Source of the DNA: HRBIN16 sp049969495 | Lineage (GTDB): Bacteria > Armatimonadota > HRBIN16 | Assembly (NCBI GenBank): GCA_049969495.1 | Contig: JBMFOT010000005.1 | Span: 1-64,000 of the forward strand | DNA: 64,000 nucleotides | Direction: 5' to 3' | Part shown: piece by piece, positions 9,467 through 17,353 of the stretch | Numbering within the stretch: position 1 is the first letter of the stretch | Layout of the letters: each line of letters opens with the position of its first letter | Notes under the pieces: generated by a model | Told to the model about the DNA's origin: nothing | What the model saw: only the letters and a program-made list of their open reading frames with translations | Databases searched by the model: none | Program-made: the position numbers and the translations under genes

Positions 9467-9472
9467 TTCTTG
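9453..9472. promoter_or_regulatory. Perfect inverted repeat over the sigma-54 promoter
   Basis: CAAGAAT-N6-ATTCTTG is a perfect 7-bp inverted repeat that overlaps the -12 element and extends upstream of -24. It could be an operator or may owe part of its symmetry to the promoter itself. A second short repeat (GAGGG-N6-CCCTC) follows it immediately. The rest of the 339-bp gap 9355-9693 holds the promoter of the TPR gene and nothing else I can recognise. Confidence 0.4.
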
Positions 9473-9585
9473 AGGGTACACCCCCTCTTGAACCAAAAAT
9501 TTTGCAACTTTTTCGGATAAAACAGGTAAAATCACGGGGATTCGGGACTTCTGTTTCCTCTCCCCCTCTCCTCCACAACGTATGC

Positions 9586-9615
9586 TTGACACAAGTAAGG
9601 CTCTTCTGGTTTAAT
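9586..9615 (+). promoter_or_regulatory. Predicted sigma-70 promoter of the TPR gene
   Basis: TTGACA (9586-9591), an 18-bp spacer and TTTAAT (9610-9615). The -35 hexamer is perfect. A 12-bp palindrome GGCACTTGTGCC (9627-9638) lies at or just after the expected start and could be an operator. Confidence 0.55.
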
Positions 9616-9693
9616 GCAATGGTGTGGGCACTTGTGCCAAAGCACAGAAATGCCATGATTACTATCGGAACGGTCGCGACGGTGGTGTAGAAA

Positions 9694-10629
9694 ATGGAGA
9701 TGGAATACCCATACGAGCTGGATAAAGACCCGAGCCTGTGGCTGGATGAAATAGACCTGCTGGAGATCGAGTCGCTCACGCCGGAGGAAGCAGCGCGCCT
9801 GGAGGCGATGGTCGCAAATGATATCCAGAGTATGGACATGGAAAGCGATATCGCCCCCGAAGAGGCGGAAGAAGCTGCCAGAGAAGGCGACGAACACCTG
9901 GCGCAGGGGCTGGTGGAAGAGGCTATCAGCGCGTATCGGCGCATGATACAGGCGGACCCCGAATCGCTGGACGCCCATCTGCGCATCGCCGACGCCTACC
10001 TGCTGGCAGACATGTCCTTCAAAGCAGTGCGCCATTATCGTAAAGCGGCACGCAGTCACCCCAGAAGAGCGGAACCGCATTTCCGATTGGGCGAGGTATA
10101 TCGACGATACGGGCTACTGAAGGTCGCAATCGCGGAGTACCGAAAGGCGGTAGAACTCAGCCCGCAAAACCCGTTTTATCGCTACCGGCTCGCCAAGACG
10201 CTGTTTGAGCACGGCGAGATACGCGAAGCCATCGAGCAGATGGTACACTGCGTGCAGACAGCCAGCTCCGATGCGTTTTACCACTACGCACTGGGAGATA
10301 TGTTCGCCCGCCTCAGACGTTACGAAGAGGCAGCTTACGAAATGCGATTAGCCACTGTGTTCGCCCCGTATGACGATTACTACAGTGCCTGTCTGGGCAT
10401 TATGTATCTGCACACCCGCTCCCTGCCCAAAGCCGCGTCCGCCTTCCGTCAGGCGATTCGCCTGAACCCCGATAACCCGAGCTACCACTATCTGCTGGCA
10501 GACACCTACCGGCGGATGGGTATGGTGAAACACGCCGCGGCGCACTACCGCAAAGCGGGCAGGCTGGGGGCATATGACTCCGCCTTTGTGCGCCGTGTGC
10601 GAGACGAGGTCAGTCGGTCGCGCGAGTAA
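9694..10629 (+). CDS. Tetratricopeptide-repeat protein
   Basis: A 311-residue cytoplasmic protein without a signal peptide. After an acidic N-terminus (about 1-60) it has about seven TPR units, recognisable by spacing of W/Y/G, A and P: for example AEPHFRLGEVYRRYGLLKVA, NPFYRYRLAKTLFEHGEIRE, DAFYHYALGDMFARLRRYEE and NPSYHYLLADTYRRMGMVKH. Such repeats bind partner proteins; no catalytic domain is present. In exosortase-bearing bacteria a TPR protein (PrsT) often accompanies the locus, but PrsT is larger and membrane-associated, so I do not equate them. Its 3' end overlaps the convergent VanZ-like gene by 20 bp. Confidence 0.85.
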   Translation: MEMEYPYELDKDPSLWLDEIDLLEIESLTPEEAARLEAMVANDIQSMDMESDIAPEEAEEAAREGDEHLAQGLVEEAISAYRRMIQADPESLDAHLRIADAYLLADMSFKAVRHYRKAARSHPRRAEPHFRLGEVYRRYGLLKVAIAEYRKAVELSPQNPFYRYRLAKTLFEHGEIREAIEQMVHCVQTASSDAFYHYALGDMFARLRRYEEAAYEMRLATVFAPYDDYYSACLGIMYLHTRSLPKAASAFRQAIRLNPDNPSYHYLLADTYRRMGMVKHAAAHYRKAGRLGAYDSAFVRRVRDEVSRSRE

Positions 10630-11116
10630 CTGCTCGCGCCGAGCCGGGGTGCATCGCCTCGCGCACACTCTGCCATGCATAGAGCATCGCCAGCAACACA
10701 AACCCCATCATCGCCCCCAGCGCATCGATGCCCACATCGCGTAAGGAAGGACCCCGAGAGGCGACAAACACCTGATGGAACTCATCGGTGAAGGCATACA
10801 GAATACTGAAGCTGCCCGAAAAACCCAGCGCGCGCCAGTGTCGCCACGCCTCGCCATAGCGGAAGGCACGGTATGCCAGCAGCGTCAGGATAAGGTACTC
10901 GGTGAAATGCGCTCCCTTACGTATCCAGTAGTGCAGCCGGAGCAGTTCCTCCGGCGTTGCCTGTGCTAGCCAGGCAGGGAAAAAGCGCTGCAGGAACTTA
11001 TGCAACAACTCCGCCGTATGGGCTGCCGAGCCCAGTTCGGTGGACATGGCGAAGATCACCGCCATCCACGCTATCATCGGTCCCACATACCACAGGAAGC
11101 GTAATGTTTTGCTCAC
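10610..11116 (-). CDS. VanZ-like membrane protein
   Basis: A 168-residue membrane protein with four helices in the VanZ pattern: an N-terminal helix (FLWYVGPMIAWMAVIFAMST), then RKGAHFTEYLILTLLAYRAF with the conserved K-x-x-H-x-x-E-Y, then ILYAFTDEFHQVFVASRGPSLRDVGIDALGA with the conserved DE-x-HQ, R and D. VanZ homologues are widespread and mostly uncharacterised; VanZ itself gives low-level teicoplanin resistance. The start is GTG. It sits 24 bp after the M61 peptidase gene on the same strand, so the two may be cotranscribed. Confidence 0.85.
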   Translation of the reverse strand: MSKTLRFLWYVGPMIAWMAVIFAMSTELGSAAHTAELLHKFLQRFFPAWLAQATPEELLRLHYWIRKGAHFTEYLILTLLAYRAFRYGEAWRHWRALGFSGSFSILYAFTDEFHQVFVASRGPSLRDVGIDALGAMMGFVLLAMLYAWQSVREAMHPGSARAVTRATD

Positions 11117-11140
11117 CGGCTGTTCCTACTCCCTTTATCG

Positions 11141-12964
11141 TTATCGCGCCTGAGCGGAGACGCGCGTTGTGCCTCGCAACAGCCCTTCTCGTACCCGTAT
11201 CACCGACTCATCGGCAGTGTCCGTGGGCACCAGCCGGATAGAGTAACGCCTCTCGCCACCGATTTTGCCCTCCATCACCACCGGACGCCCGCTGCGCCAT
11301 ACCGCTATCTTTATCGGGTCGCCGAGTTTCTTACGAGAGACCACATCCTCTATGCGCACATCGGCAGGCTGTTCGTCGATCTCCTCTACGATGTCGCCTG
11401 CTCGTAGCCCCATCAGGAACGCCGGGCTTTGCGAATCCACCGCCTGCACTATCACGCGCCCCGCAGCATCTATCGTGCTCGTCACGCCAAAATACGTTGT
11501 GGCGGTGCTCTGACGTTCCAAACGGAAACCGATATACTTCAGAACGTCGTCGTACGGCAGGGGGTCGGTGCTGGCGACCATCCGTCGGTACAGCGCGCTC
11601 AAATCCTGCGCCACCACCCGATTGATAGCCTGCAGGATACCATCTTCTTCAAAGCCGGGCTTGGGGTAAGCGTAACGCTCCATCAGGAAGCGCATCACAT
11701 CGTCCAGACTCTTGCGGTTACCGGTGAGTCCTCGAATGGCGACATCCAGCAAGAATCCAACCACCTTGCCTTTATTGTAGTAGCTCAAGCCACCGTAGCC
11801 CATGCCGTTGCCTTCCCACACGTTCCAGCTCGCCTCTTCCAGCGCTATCCTCTCCCGCGCGGGGTTGTTCTCCAGCGTGAGGATTTCTCGCTCCATCTCT
11901 TGCCAGAAGGCGCGGTCGCCGATAAGCCCGGAACGCACCAGCAATACGGTGGCGTAGTAGTCTGTTACTCCCTCACACCACCAGAGCGCGCGGGTGCGCA
12001 CCGGCTGGGTGTAATCAAACGGTCCCAGCACCTTCGGACGGATACGCTTGACGTTCCATGCATGAAAATACTCATGTGCCGCCAGTCCGTTGATATTCAA
12101 ATCGCGTCTGTCGGGCACGTTTAACACCGTCGAGTTCAAATGCTCCAGCCCTCCACCAAAACCCCTGCCACTCAGGTGCACGATAAACAGGTAACGCCTG
12201 AACGGGGCACTACCAAACAGGTCAATGCCTGCGTTGGCGATACGCTGAAAATCGGTCGCTATGCGGCCCATATTGCATAGGATGTTTCCTGTCTCCGAGG
12301 CGAACACCACTCGCATCGGCACGTTCCGTGCGCGAAACTCTCGTATCTCAAACCGTCCCATCTGGATGGGGTTGTCTATCAGCTCGTCGTAGTTAGGAGC
12401 CACAAAAGTATCTCGAACGTCCCCGAACGGTCTCTGCTCGCTTTGTGCGACAAAGTCCATCGCGGTCGCCACCTGCCACCCCACTGGCAATCGGAAGCGC
12501 ACCTCGTGGGGTGCTTTCTTGGAATCCATCTCGTACACGAAGGCGGCAGCACCGTTGATATAAGCGTAATGGGGTCCCATCGCCACGCCAAAGAAACCCA
12601 TTCCCTCGTCACGCGCTAGCACGTGATACCGCAAGCGCACCGTTTGTGCACCGCCGGTATCCACCCGCCAGCTGTAATGGTTGATAGGCTGTACCGTCAG
12701 AGGTTCTCCCCGCTCGTTTTCCGCCTGCAAATCACGAATGCCCTCGCTGTAGGGCATTATCTGGTACCAGCCGGGCGTCCATGTGGGTATCGCGATGGTC
12801 AACGTATCCGAGTCGATGCCCTGCAAGGTATACTCCATCGTCAACACGTTCTGGGAGGGGTCTTCCAGTTGTACCAGAATGTTGACCTTCGAGACCGATG
12901 CCCAGGCAGTACCGATGACAAGCCACAGCACGACCCCTGTTATTGCAAAAAACCATCGTCGCAT
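11141..12964 (-). CDS. M61 family metallopeptidase with PDZ domain
   Basis: A 607-residue protein (from the ATG at 12964, which has GGAGGAG in front; an ATG at 12982 is also open). Domains in order: signal sequence, N-terminal beta domain (about 25-200), zinc peptidase domain with H297-E-x-x-H301 (HEYFHAWN) and the third ligand E331 in WWCEGVTDYY, and a C-terminal PDZ domain (about 495-570, IVQAVDSQSPAFLMGLRAGD). This is the glycyl aminopeptidase-like M61 family. It is predicted to act in the periplasm or outside the cell on peptides; physiological substrate unknown. All catalytic residues are present. Confidence 0.9.
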   Translation of the reverse strand: MRRWFFAITGVVLWLVIGTAWASVSKVNILVQLEDPSQNVLTMEYTLQGIDSDTLTIAIPTWTPGWYQIMPYSEGIRDLQAENERGEPLTVQPINHYSWRVDTGGAQTVRLRYHVLARDEGMGFFGVAMGPHYAYINGAAAFVYEMDSKKAPHEVRFRLPVGWQVATAMDFVAQSEQRPFGDVRDTFVAPNYDELIDNPIQMGRFEIREFRARNVPMRVVFASETGNILCNMGRIATDFQRIANAGIDLFGSAPFRRYLFIVHLSGRGFGGGLEHLNSTVLNVPDRRDLNINGLAAHEYFHAWNVKRIRPKVLGPFDYTQPVRTRALWWCEGVTDYYATVLLVRSGLIGDRAFWQEMEREILTLENNPARERIALEEASWNVWEGNGMGYGGLSYYNKGKVVGFLLDVAIRGLTGNRKSLDDVMRFLMERYAYPKPGFEEDGILQAINRVVAQDLSALYRRMVASTDPLPYDDVLKYIGFRLERQSTATTYFGVTSTIDAAGRVIVQAVDSQSPAFLMGLRAGDIVEEIDEQPADVRIEDVVSRKKLGDPIKIAVWRSGRPVVMEGKIGGERRYSIRLVPTDTADESVIRVREGLLRGTTRVSAQAR

Positions 12965-13029
12965 GGGTAACTGCTCCTCCATTCTGCCACAGGATGTTAC
13001 TTACATTTTGCTGGATTGTGCGGAGGAAG

Positions 13030-13266
13030 TCAACTGGGGGCGGGGCGAGCCGCACCCGACACGATAAGTCCGTCCGGCAACACCTGCAGGCCCTGTATCA
13101 CAGGGGGAGTGGTATCACGCGGAAACCCACCGACACCACCGCCGCCGCAACCTGTTAACGCAAGCCCAACCTCTTTGGGACGTGTTGGGTCGGAGACGTC
13201 GACTATTCGCAGTCCCCCACTTCCACCGGCAACGTATGCGTAGGCGGCAGTTGCATCCCGGTTTCT
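13030..13266 (-). pseudogene. Remnant of an LVIVD-repeat surface protein
   Basis: A 78-codon open frame on the minus strand, bounded upstream by a stop at 13267-13269 and without any plausible start. It reads YAYVAGGSGGLRIVDVSDPT followed by RPKEVG, a textbook LVIVD repeat (YV..G..GL.IVDVSDP..P..VG), then GFPRDTTPPVIQGLQVLPDG and a stop. LVIVD proteins are long secreted proteins with many such repeats, so this is the 3' end of a gene whose body is lost. It fills most of the 400-bp gap before nadA, and the nadA promoter lies at its broken end. Confidence 0.6.
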
Positions 13267-13280
13267 TTATCCGGTATACT
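13251..13280 (+). promoter_or_regulatory. Predicted promoter of nadA
   Basis: TTGCAT (13251-13256), an 18-bp spacer and TATACT (13275-13280), leaving a leader of about 85 bases before the nadA ATG. The -35 part lies inside the LVIVD remnant on the opposite strand. Confidence 0.5.
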
Positions 13281-13372
13281 ATGAACACAAAATACCACAG
13301 CGTTTGCTGTGTGCCAACATCCCCGTCCCGTGCAACCGGGACTGGTGCACAGCATAGAAAGGACGGCGAAAA

Positions 13373-14506
13373 ATGGTCCAGGCTCCGTTACCACCGGAGT
13401 ATTCCCAGCTTTCCGACGAGGAAACGCACGAGCGCATTCGCCGGGCGAAAGCATCGTTGGGCGAGCGCGTCGTCATTTTGGGACACCATTACCAGCGCGA
13501 CGAGATTATTCAGCACGCCGATTATCGCGGCGACAGTTACAAACTCGCCCGTGATGCCACCCGCCACCCCGAGGCGGAGTTCATCGTGTTCTGCGGCGTG
13601 CACTTCATGGCGGAAACCGCCGACATCCTCACCCCGGATACCCAGAAGGTTATCCTGCCGAACATGTCTGCGGGCTGTTCGATGGCAGATATGGCGAACA
13701 TCTATCAGGTGCGTGCCTGCTGGCGTGAGCTGACTAGCCTGTTCCCGCCGGAGAGCATCGTGCCCGTGACCTACATGAACTCCGCGGCGAACCTCAAAGC
13801 CTTCTGTGGGGAGCGCGACGGCATTGTCTGCACCTCCTCCAACGCCAAAGCCATTCTCACCTGGGCGTTTGAGCAGGGTGAGCGTGTGCTCTTCTTCCCC
13901 GACCAGCATCTGGGGCGCAACACGGGTATCAAGATGGGCATAGACCCCGACACCGAGATGGTGGTGTGGAACCCCGACCTGCCGCTGGGAGGCAACACAG
14001 AAGAGGCTCTGCGCCGTGCAAAGCTCATCTTGTGGAAAGGGCACTGCTCGGTGCACATGCGCTTCACCGTAGCGCAAATCCAAGCCGCACGGAAGATGTA
14101 CCCCGGCATTAAGGTGGTGGTGCATCCCGAGTGCCGGCGTGAAGTGGTAGAAGCAGCCGATTGCGACGGCTCTACCGAGTACATCGTGAAGGTGATACGC
14201 GAGTCGCCTCCGGGCAGTCAGTGGGCGGTGGGCACAGAGATTAACCTGGTGCACCGCCTCGCCGCGGAGCATCCCGATAAGTTCGTGATGTGCCTGAACC
14301 CCATCGTGTGTCCCTGCTCCACGATGTACCGCATCCATCCCTCTTACCTGTGCTGGGCAATGGAGAAACTGGCGCAGGGCAACGTGGTCAACCAGGTGAA
14401 AGTGCCTGAAAACATCGCGCACTGGGCGCGTGTGGCGCTGGACCGGATGATTGAGGTTACCGAAGCGGCTAAGCGCACCGAGGCGGCGGTGGCAGCTGTC
14501 CGATGA
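13373..14506 (+). CDS. nadA: Quinolinate synthase
   Basis: A 377-residue iron-sulfur enzyme that condenses iminoaspartate with dihydroxyacetone phosphate to quinolinate, the second step of de novo NAD synthesis. Visible: the N-terminal substrate region (ILGHHYQRDEI), three conserved cysteines that hold the [4Fe-4S] cluster (SAGCSMAD, VVHPEC or CTSSNA region, and CPCSTMYR), the FFPDQHLGRNTG loop and the C-terminal MYRIHPSYLCW region. The overall length fits the longer NadA type. No nadB or nadC is adjacent, so the pathway is dispersed. The ATG has a modest purine-rich RBS. Confidence 0.95.
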   Translation: MVQAPLPPEYSQLSDEETHERIRRAKASLGERVVILGHHYQRDEIIQHADYRGDSYKLARDATRHPEAEFIVFCGVHFMAETADILTPDTQKVILPNMSAGCSMADMANIYQVRACWRELTSLFPPESIVPVTYMNSAANLKAFCGERDGIVCTSSNAKAILTWAFEQGERVLFFPDQHLGRNTGIKMGIDPDTEMVVWNPDLPLGGNTEEALRRAKLILWKGHCSVHMRFTVAQIQAARKMYPGIKVVVHPECRREVVEAADCDGSTEYIVKVIRESPPGSQWAVGTEINLVHRLAAEHPDKFVMCLNPIVCPCSTMYRIHPSYLCWAMEKLAQGNVVNQVKVPENIAHWARVALDRMIEVTEAAKRTEAAVAAVR

Positions 14507-14536
14507 GAAGTCCCTTATGGACAACCTCTCCCCTGA

Positions 14537-14559
14537 CCCCTCTCCTGCGAGGAGAGGGG
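14537..14559. repeat. Short palindromic repeat, copy 1
   Basis: CCCCTCTCCT-GCG-AGGAGAGGGG, a perfect 10-bp stem. The same arms with a different 3-base loop (ACA) occur at 40538-40560. Here the right arm lies just before the ATG at 14572 and may serve as its ribosome binding site. Family-like intergenic hairpin, function unknown. Confidence 0.7.
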
Positions 14560-14571
14560 CAGAATTTCTCC

Positions 14572-15378
14572 ATGTTGGCAGCGCTCTGCCTCCTGTTTCT
14601 CCTCTTCGCGCTACCCTCACTCGCACAAGTGGAGGCGTTTCGAGCACGCATCGTACTGCTACCGGGCGGTACGGTGAGCCTGAGCACGGACGGCGGTGCG
14701 CGATTCACGGTCATCGGGCGCATCGTCGCCTTGCCCCAACGTCTCTCCGCTTCCAAACTGCCTGCGCGCTCGGCGGCGATCCTGGGGAAAGGGCTGTGGT
14801 GGATACAGCATCACGAAAGCCAGAGCGTCGGGCTAGCAGCAACGGACGTTCAATCGCCTACTGCATTACGCTCCGACATCCCCGCCGAGTCGGTGTTCTT
14901 TCGCGACTTCGGACAGGACGTCTCCGTACGGCTGTTGTACCAGGAAGGACAGCTGGCATATTCCCTGCCGCCCGGGTACCGCTACCGGATGGGAGACGTA
15001 TGGGTACTGCAGGTGATGGCAGCAGACGACGCTCAGGCGCAGGCGATACGTGACGCGGTGACCGCTGCCCTGCCTGACGAAGCACAAGACGCCATCCGGC
15101 GCAGTGTGTTGCGTGCCCAGAAAGAGAAACTACCCGTCGTCAACGGCACGCTGAATCTGGAGGTCACCGCTCGTTACGCCGAGACGGTGCGGTTCGTCTT
15201 CTTTACAGTGGATGGCTATCCGGTGGGAACCTCGAACGTGCTTCCCACCATCTTCCGCTGGGACAGCACGCAGGTTGCGGATGGCGAGTACGTGCTGGAA
15301 GCGCGGGCAACAGATGAAGAGGGACGCGAAGTGGCTCTGGTGCGCAAGAGGATATTGGTACGGAACACGGTGCAGTAG
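14572..15378 (+). CDS. Secreted protein with C-terminal Ig-like domain, function unknown
   Basis: A 268-residue predicted exported protein. The ATG at 14572 is chosen because it begins a clear signal peptide (LAALCLLFLLFALPSLAQ, cleavage after AQ); the longer open frame from 14503 starts inside a palindromic repeat. The mature part has a beta-rich N-terminal domain of unknown family and, from about residue 190, an Ig-like domain (LEVTARYAETVRFVFFTVDG, then ATDEEGREVALVRKRILVRN) like those that describe 'modifying' domains of secreted bacterial enzymes. I do not recognise the N-terminal domain. It follows nadA by only 65 bp, but a functional link is not evident. Confidence 0.7.
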   Translation: MLAALCLLFLLFALPSLAQVEAFRARIVLLPGGTVSLSTDGGARFTVIGRIVALPQRLSASKLPARSAAILGKGLWWIQHHESQSVGLAATDVQSPTALRSDIPAESVFFRDFGQDVSVRLLYQEGQLAYSLPPGYRYRMGDVWVLQVMAADDAQAQAIRDAVTAALPDEAQDAIRRSVLRAQKEKLPVVNGTLNLEVTARYAETVRFVFFTVDGYPVGTSNVLPTIFRWDSTQVADGEYVLEARATDEEGREVALVRKRILVRNTVQ

Positions 15379-15463
15379 GAATAGTAGACGAAGGCAGGAG
15401 GCTCCGCTAAGCATGGCGAAAGTTCGGGACGGGGACATCAGGGTTCGCGTCTCTTTCTGAAGT

Positions 15464-15492
15464 GCAGGGTCACGCTCCGTCGTAACCACTGC
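15464..15492. repeat. Intergenic hairpin with GGTCACG arms
   Basis: A stem-loop of the form GCAG-GGTCACG-CTCCGT-CGTAACC-CTGC with small mismatches, between a secreted-protein gene and the convergent DUF4434 gene. Its arms resemble those of the larger hairpin after katG (28858-28891). It may act as a bidirectional terminator or be a mobile palindrome. Confidence 0.4.
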
Positions 15493-15501
15493 CTCAGGAT
15501 G

Positions 15502-16449
15502 CTAACCTGCCTGTTTGCCAGCGATCAGCCTCGAATACCCCTCGTACAACACCTTCTGCGCCTCGCCGCGATAGGGGCTCATGTAATGGTAGAAATCGAA
15601 AGTAACCACCCGCTCCACATAGGGTGAAACCGCTTTCAGCTGTCGAAGGATGCGCTCCGCCGACGCAGGGGCAAACACCGGACGCGAGGGGTCGTTGTTG
15701 GTCAATCGAAAGCACTCGAGGTCGCACCACAGTTCAACTCCACGTTGCTTGCAGGCGCGTTGCATCGCCGCGAAGTACGGGGGCACCCGTTGCTCTATCT
15801 GCTCGTCCCAGCCGCGTGCCCCCACCCCGTCCTGTAAAGCCACCACGTCCACCGGTTTATCCTGTAGCAGGCTCAGCCACAACTGCTCGAACCGCTCGGG
15901 CGAGAGCAACCCTGCAAAGAAGGGCGCAAGCAGCACCGGCTTGCCCGGCGCAATCTGCCGACACACACTGCCGATACGGCGGAGTAATTCGCGCAGATTC
16001 TCCACCTGCGCCTCCGTAAACGAGCCGTCCCACAGCTCGTAGGGAATGTAAAAGCCTGCAAAGGCAGAATGTTTGCCGTAGCGACGGTGCACTTCCCGCG
16101 CCAGCGTGACGCTCTCTTTCGCCTCTTCGCGCAGGTACTCGGCATTGCCCCATTCGCGCCACCAGCGGTTATCATGCCTCAAGCCGAAAATAACCTTCAT
16201 GCCACGCCGATGGGCAAGGTCCATCATCGTTGGGAATGGGTCGGGCGGTTCGAACAGGTTCTTACCATCCACCTGCGTCCACTGCAGGATAATCGTGTGT
16301 ATCTTCACCGTGCGCATGGCGTCCAGCTCCCGCGCCCACTGCACCGGGCTGACCTCATGCATCCCTACCTGAAACTGTAAAAAGGTTCCCTCGATGAGTT
16401 TCACGCTACTGCTCCCGCTACATGTTGTCTCGCGTCTAGAGGAGTGCAC
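15502..16449 (-). CDS. DUF4434-like TIM-barrel protein
   Basis: A 315-residue protein that reads like a glycoside-hydrolase-type TIM barrel. It opens with LIEGTFLQFQ and has successive strand motifs: KIHTIILQWTQVDG, GMKVIFGLRHDNRWW, AFAGFYIPYELWDG, KPVLLAPFFAG, DVVALQDGVGARGW, VELWCDLECFR and VVTFDFYHYMSP. That pattern fits DUF4434, whose members are seen beside carbohydrate-active genes but lack a proven activity. Acidic residues in YELWDG and DLECF are candidates for catalysis by analogy. No signal peptide is obvious; the first about 15 residues are poorly conserved in look and a GTG start at the VKLIEG stretch is possible. Confidence 0.65.
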   Translation of the reverse strand: MHSSRRETTCSGSSSVKLIEGTFLQFQVGMHEVSPVQWARELDAMRTVKIHTIILQWTQVDGKNLFEPPDPFPTMMDLAHRRGMKVIFGLRHDNRWWREWGNAEYLREEAKESVTLAREVHRRYGKHSAFAGFYIPYELWDGSFTEAQVENLRELLRRIGSVCRQIAPGKPVLLAPFFAGLLSPERFEQLWLSLLQDKPVDVVALQDGVGARGWDEQIEQRVPPYFAAMQRACKQRGVELWCDLECFRLTNNDPSRPVFAPASAERILRQLKAVSPYVERVVTFDFYHYMSPYRGEAQKVLYEGYSRLIAGKQAG

Positions 16450-16525
16450 TTCTCCATCATCAAATTACCTGTAGTCGCTATCGAGTCCTGCGGGACTGCG
16501 GATAGCATACAAAGCAGACTCATGG

Positions 16526-16531
16526 TACAAT
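16526..16531 (+). promoter_or_regulatory. -10 element 6 bp before the MNT start codon
   Basis: TACAAT ends 6 bp before the ATG at 16538, which would place the transcript start at or within a base or two of the start codon. No good -35 is visible. No ribosome binding site is present, consistent with a leaderless mRNA. Confidence 0.4.
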
Positions 16532-16537
16532 GGAATC

Positions 16538-16936
16538 ATGAACACCCGCCCACTTCCACCCAGATTGCAACGAGACCGCGCCCTGAGGTTGTTTATCGAG
16601 AAGGTGAGACGGTTGCCCCGCCCGCCGGAGATGATCGTGCTCTACGGCTCACGGGCGCGTGGAGACCACCGACCTGACTCGGACTACGACCTGCTAGTGG
16701 TGTTGACAGAAAAGGATAGGCAAACCGTAGACGAGCTGTACCGAGCGGTGCAGGAGGTGGAGCTGGAGACCATCCGCGCCATCTCGTTGCTGATACGAAC
16801 CCGAGAACAGTACGAAGTGGCTCGCAGTCGCGGTGAGCGGGTGTTGCAAGATGCAGAGCAGGAGGGTTATCTCTTGTGGAGCCAATCCTACGGCAGCGCG
16901 TTCGAACTTTCTGGGACAAAGGAGAGGAGCGACTAA
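16538..16936 (+). CDS. MNT-type nucleotidyltransferase (antitoxin-like)
   Basis: A 132-residue minimal nucleotidyltransferase. The active-site motif is intact: VLYGSRARG followed by SDYDLLVV (G-S-x10-D-x-D). Small MNT proteins next to HEPN proteins form type VII toxin-antitoxin modules in which the MNT enzyme AMPylates the HEPN toxin. The downstream HEPN gene overlaps this one by 61 bases in another frame, a stronger overlap than usual. Transcription appears to start at the ATG itself. Role as antitoxin is inferred from the pair, not shown by sequence alone. Confidence 0.8.
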   Translation: MNTRPLPPRLQRDRALRLFIEKVRRLPRPPEMIVLYGSRARGDHRPDSDYDLLVVLTEKDRQTVDELYRAVQEVELETIRAISLLIRTREQYEVARSRGERVLQDAEQEGYLLWSQSYGSAFELSGTKERSD

Positions 16937-17283
16937 AAGCAGCACGCTTGCTACACCAGCAGGGATTCTACGAGGAAGCCGTGTCGGTGGCATATTACGC
17001 TACTCTCTGGGCGGCTCGCGCCCTGCTGCTCACCGAGGGAGCAGAACCCCGAACCCACGAAGGTGTGCGTACCATGCTGGGGCTATACTTCATCCGAACT
17101 GGGCGACTCCCGCAAGAGATGGGCAAATTGTTTACCCGCAGGCTGGACGACCGCATGAGCGCAGACTACTCGGACATCAATTTCCTCAGCAGCGAGGACG
17201 CGGAGGAAGCTATCGAGCAAGCCGAGCGGTTTATCCAAACCATCCGTCCTTTTCTGGAAGAGTACCTGCAGCAAGGCGAGTAG
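16876..17283 (+). CDS. HEPN domain protein (toxin-like partner)
   Basis: A 135-residue alpha-helical protein of the UPF0332-like HEPN group: GEERLKAARLLHQQGFYEEA followed by VSVAYYATLWAARALL is the classic pair of HEPN helices, and RMSADYSDINF near residue 100 corresponds to the conserved R-x4-6-[YH] region of this subgroup. HEPN partners of MNT proteins can be RNases silenced by AMPylation of a Tyr; the ADY tyrosine is the obvious candidate. Its start lies inside the MNT gene. A promoter for uvrB follows its stop at about 20 bp. Confidence 0.8.
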   Translation: MEPILRQRVRTFWDKGEERLKAARLLHQQGFYEEAVSVAYYATLWAARALLLTEGAEPRTHEGVRTMLGLYFIRTGRLPQEMGKLFTRRLDDRMSADYSDINFLSSEDAEEAIEQAERFIQTIRPFLEEYLQQGE

Positions 17284-17300
17284 TGTGCCAAGACGTTCCC

Positions 17301-17330
17301 TTGCCCCCTGCTCTCTCCCTCAGGTATACT
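17301..17330 (+). promoter_or_regulatory. Predicted promoter of uvrB
   Basis: TTGCCC (17301-17306), an 18-bp spacer and TATACT (17325-17330), 23 bp before the GTG start. No LexA-type box is evident to me in this stretch. Confidence 0.5.
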
Positions 17331-17353
17331 GCCTATCGAGGAGGCGAGGCGAG

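Noticed and set aside
9621..9640. Second sigma-54 promoter (TGGCACAAGTGCCC on the minus strand)
   Set aside because: The GC of the -12 element is not at the required position; the sequence is only a short palindrome.
13388..14647. Long open frame antisense to nadA (419 codons)
   Set aside because: It mirrors nadA codons; composition is His/Arg/Val-rich without any domain. A shadow of the real gene.
15413..15460. 15-codon frame (MAKVRDGD...) with GGAGG-like sequence before it
   Set aside because: Too short, no recognisable product, and next to an intergenic hairpin; most likely chance.
17285..17353. Longer uvrB start
   Set aside because: It would include the -35 and -10 elements and lacks an RBS; GTG 17354 gives the family N-terminus.
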